NCBI GenBank assembly: GCA_024401915.1
Contig: JAKSKA010000090.1
Coordinates: 1-6,124 of the forward strand
Source: Bacteroidales bacterium
GTDB lineage: Bacteria > Bacteroidota > Bacteroidia > Bacteroidales > UBA932
Reading direction: 5' to 3'
Length of the DNA: 6,124 nt
How positions within the stretch are numbered: position 1 is the stretch's first letter; every line of letters starts with the position of its first letter. A program made the translations under genes and the position numbers. Positions 5,598-6,124 of this stretch are shown in pieces. The notes under the pieces were generated by a model. It saw only the letters and a program-made list of their open reading frames with translations. It was not told where the DNA came from and made no database searches.

Positions 5598-6124
5598 TTA
5601 AAGTTTGAAATGGCGGCGGATGATGTCCGCGCCGTGGAGAAGGGCGGTTTTATCCGCCCTTTTTTTCCGGCCTGACGTGAAGCGCTTGTCGCCGGTGCCG
5701 ACGAGTATCCTCTTCCCGAATACCTTCAGGGCCTCGAGGTTCTCGAGTATCTCCCAGCATTGATCCACGGTCTTCGCGAAGCCCAGTCCCGGGTCGAGTA
5801 TCCAGTCGTCGATGCCGAGCGCCGCCGCTTTTTCGGAGAAGCCGGAGAAATAGTCCGTCAGGGCTTTGACCACGCCTTCCGGGTAGTCGCAGAGACTGTC
5901 CATCGTGGCCGGAGTGCCGCGTTTATGCATCGCTATGTATTCCAGCCCCAGTTCCGCTACCGTGGGGAGCATACGCGCGTCGTCTTCTCCCGCCGAGATG
6001 TCGTTGACCGTGAACGGCCCCAGTATGTCATAGACGCGTCTGACCGTTTCCGAACGTACCGTGTCCACCGATATGGCCGGTCCTTTCCTTCCCGCGAGCC
6101 ATTTTATCGTCCCTTCCAGCCTCT
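5598..6124 (-). CDS. folP: Dihydropteroate synthase, 5'-partial, divergent C-terminus
   Basis: Dihydropteroate synthase joins dihydropterin pyrophosphate to p-aminobenzoate in folate synthesis and is the sulfonamide target. The gene enters from the right edge; the frame is open to the last complete codon at 6122 and includes ISVDT (about 6060-6074), so the GTG at 6068 is internal and not the start. Recognisable blocks are VNDISAG, YIAMHKRGTPATM and the pterin-site DPGLGFAKT (about 5769-5795). The end is unusual: the SRK loop reads GDK (5685-5693), the distance from that Lys to the Arg of the final R-x-H (RRH, 5610-5618) is 23 residues against 34 in the E. coli enzyme (K221 to R255), and the protein stops 3 residues after that His with no terminal helix. 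The shortened part contains the operon terminator of the opposite strand. It could be a divergent but working enzyme, a clade-specific variant, or a decaying copy. It converges on the dipeptidyl peptidase gene with a 20-nt gap. Confidence 0.9.
   Translation of the reverse strand, partial: RLEGTIKWLAGRKGPAISVDTVRSETVRRVYDILGPFTVNDISAGEDDARMLPTVAELGLEYIAMHKRGTPATMDSLCDYPEGVVKALTDYFSGFSEKAAALGIDDWILDPGLGFAKTVDQCWEILENLEALKVFGKRILVGTGDKRFTSGRKKRADKTALLHGADIIRRHFKL
5640..5666 (+). terminator. Intrinsic terminator of the plus-strand operon
   Basis: A perfect 8-bp stem (AAGGGCGG at 5640-5647 with CCGCCCTT at 5654-5661) encloses the 6-nt loop TTTTAT and runs into seven T (5660-5666). It lies 62 nt after the dipeptidyl peptidase stop and has the form of a strong Rho-independent terminator for the plus strand. 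On the minus strand the T tract is on the wrong side, so it should not end folP transcription efficiently. It lies wholly inside the folP reading frame. Confidence 0.9.

Noticed and set aside
6066..6068. GTG as the start codon of folP
   Set aside because: The frame continues upstream to the window edge and the conserved ISVDT block spans this codon, so the true start is outside the window.
1..6124. A novel defence, mobile or regulatory system
   Set aside because: All sequence is accounted for by six recognised housekeeping or envelope genes with gaps of 20 nt or less; no unknown gene, repeat array or insertion boundary was found.

Overview
This window looks like ordinary chromosomal sequence from a GC-rich member of the Bacteroidales, probably an uncultured gut or rumen lineage. 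This assignment is inferred from protein family types: a Bacteroidetes-style phosphomannomutase, an M23 peptidase with a C-terminal LysM, a DUF1460 amidase-like protein, and a lipoprotein-type dipeptidyl peptidase III whose motifs are HECLGH and EEARAD. No mobile element, CRISPR array, tRNA or rRNA was seen.

Layout. Five plus-strand genes are packed head to tail and are probably one operon: the 3' part of peptide deformylase (to 404), phosphomannomutase/phosphoglucomutase (407-1774), a secreted M23/LysM peptidoglycan peptidase (1771-2811), a DUF1460 NlpC/P60-like protein (2812-3603) and a dipeptidyl peptidase III lipoprotein (3610-5577). The junctions are +2 nt, a 4-nt GTGA overlap, 0 nt and +6 nt. 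A strong intrinsic terminator at 5640-5666 closes the operon. A convergent minus-strand dihydropteroate synthase (folP) enters from the right edge and ends at 5598, so the plus-strand terminator lies inside its 3' coding sequence. There is no gene-free stretch longer than 20 nt between genes.

How the genes fit together. Peptide deformylase matures nascent proteins. The phosphomannomutase supplies sugar 1-phosphates for envelope polysaccharides. The next three products carry export signals (the DUF1460 one is weak) and are hydrolases of peptidoglycan or peptides. The operon therefore reads as housekeeping plus cell-envelope turnover. FolP belongs to folate synthesis and is transcribed separately.

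Points worth a second look: (1) the left 130-150 bases are extremely G-rich, destroy the conserved N-terminal half of peptide deformylase and turn its metal-binding Cys into Trp, which I read as a base-calling or contig-edge artefact; (2) the phosphomannomutase metal loop reads DGDAGR instead of DGD(A/G)DR; (3) FolP has GDK in place of SRK, a shortened last third and no C-terminal helix, and a terminator is embedded in this divergent part. I found no convincing new multi-gene system.
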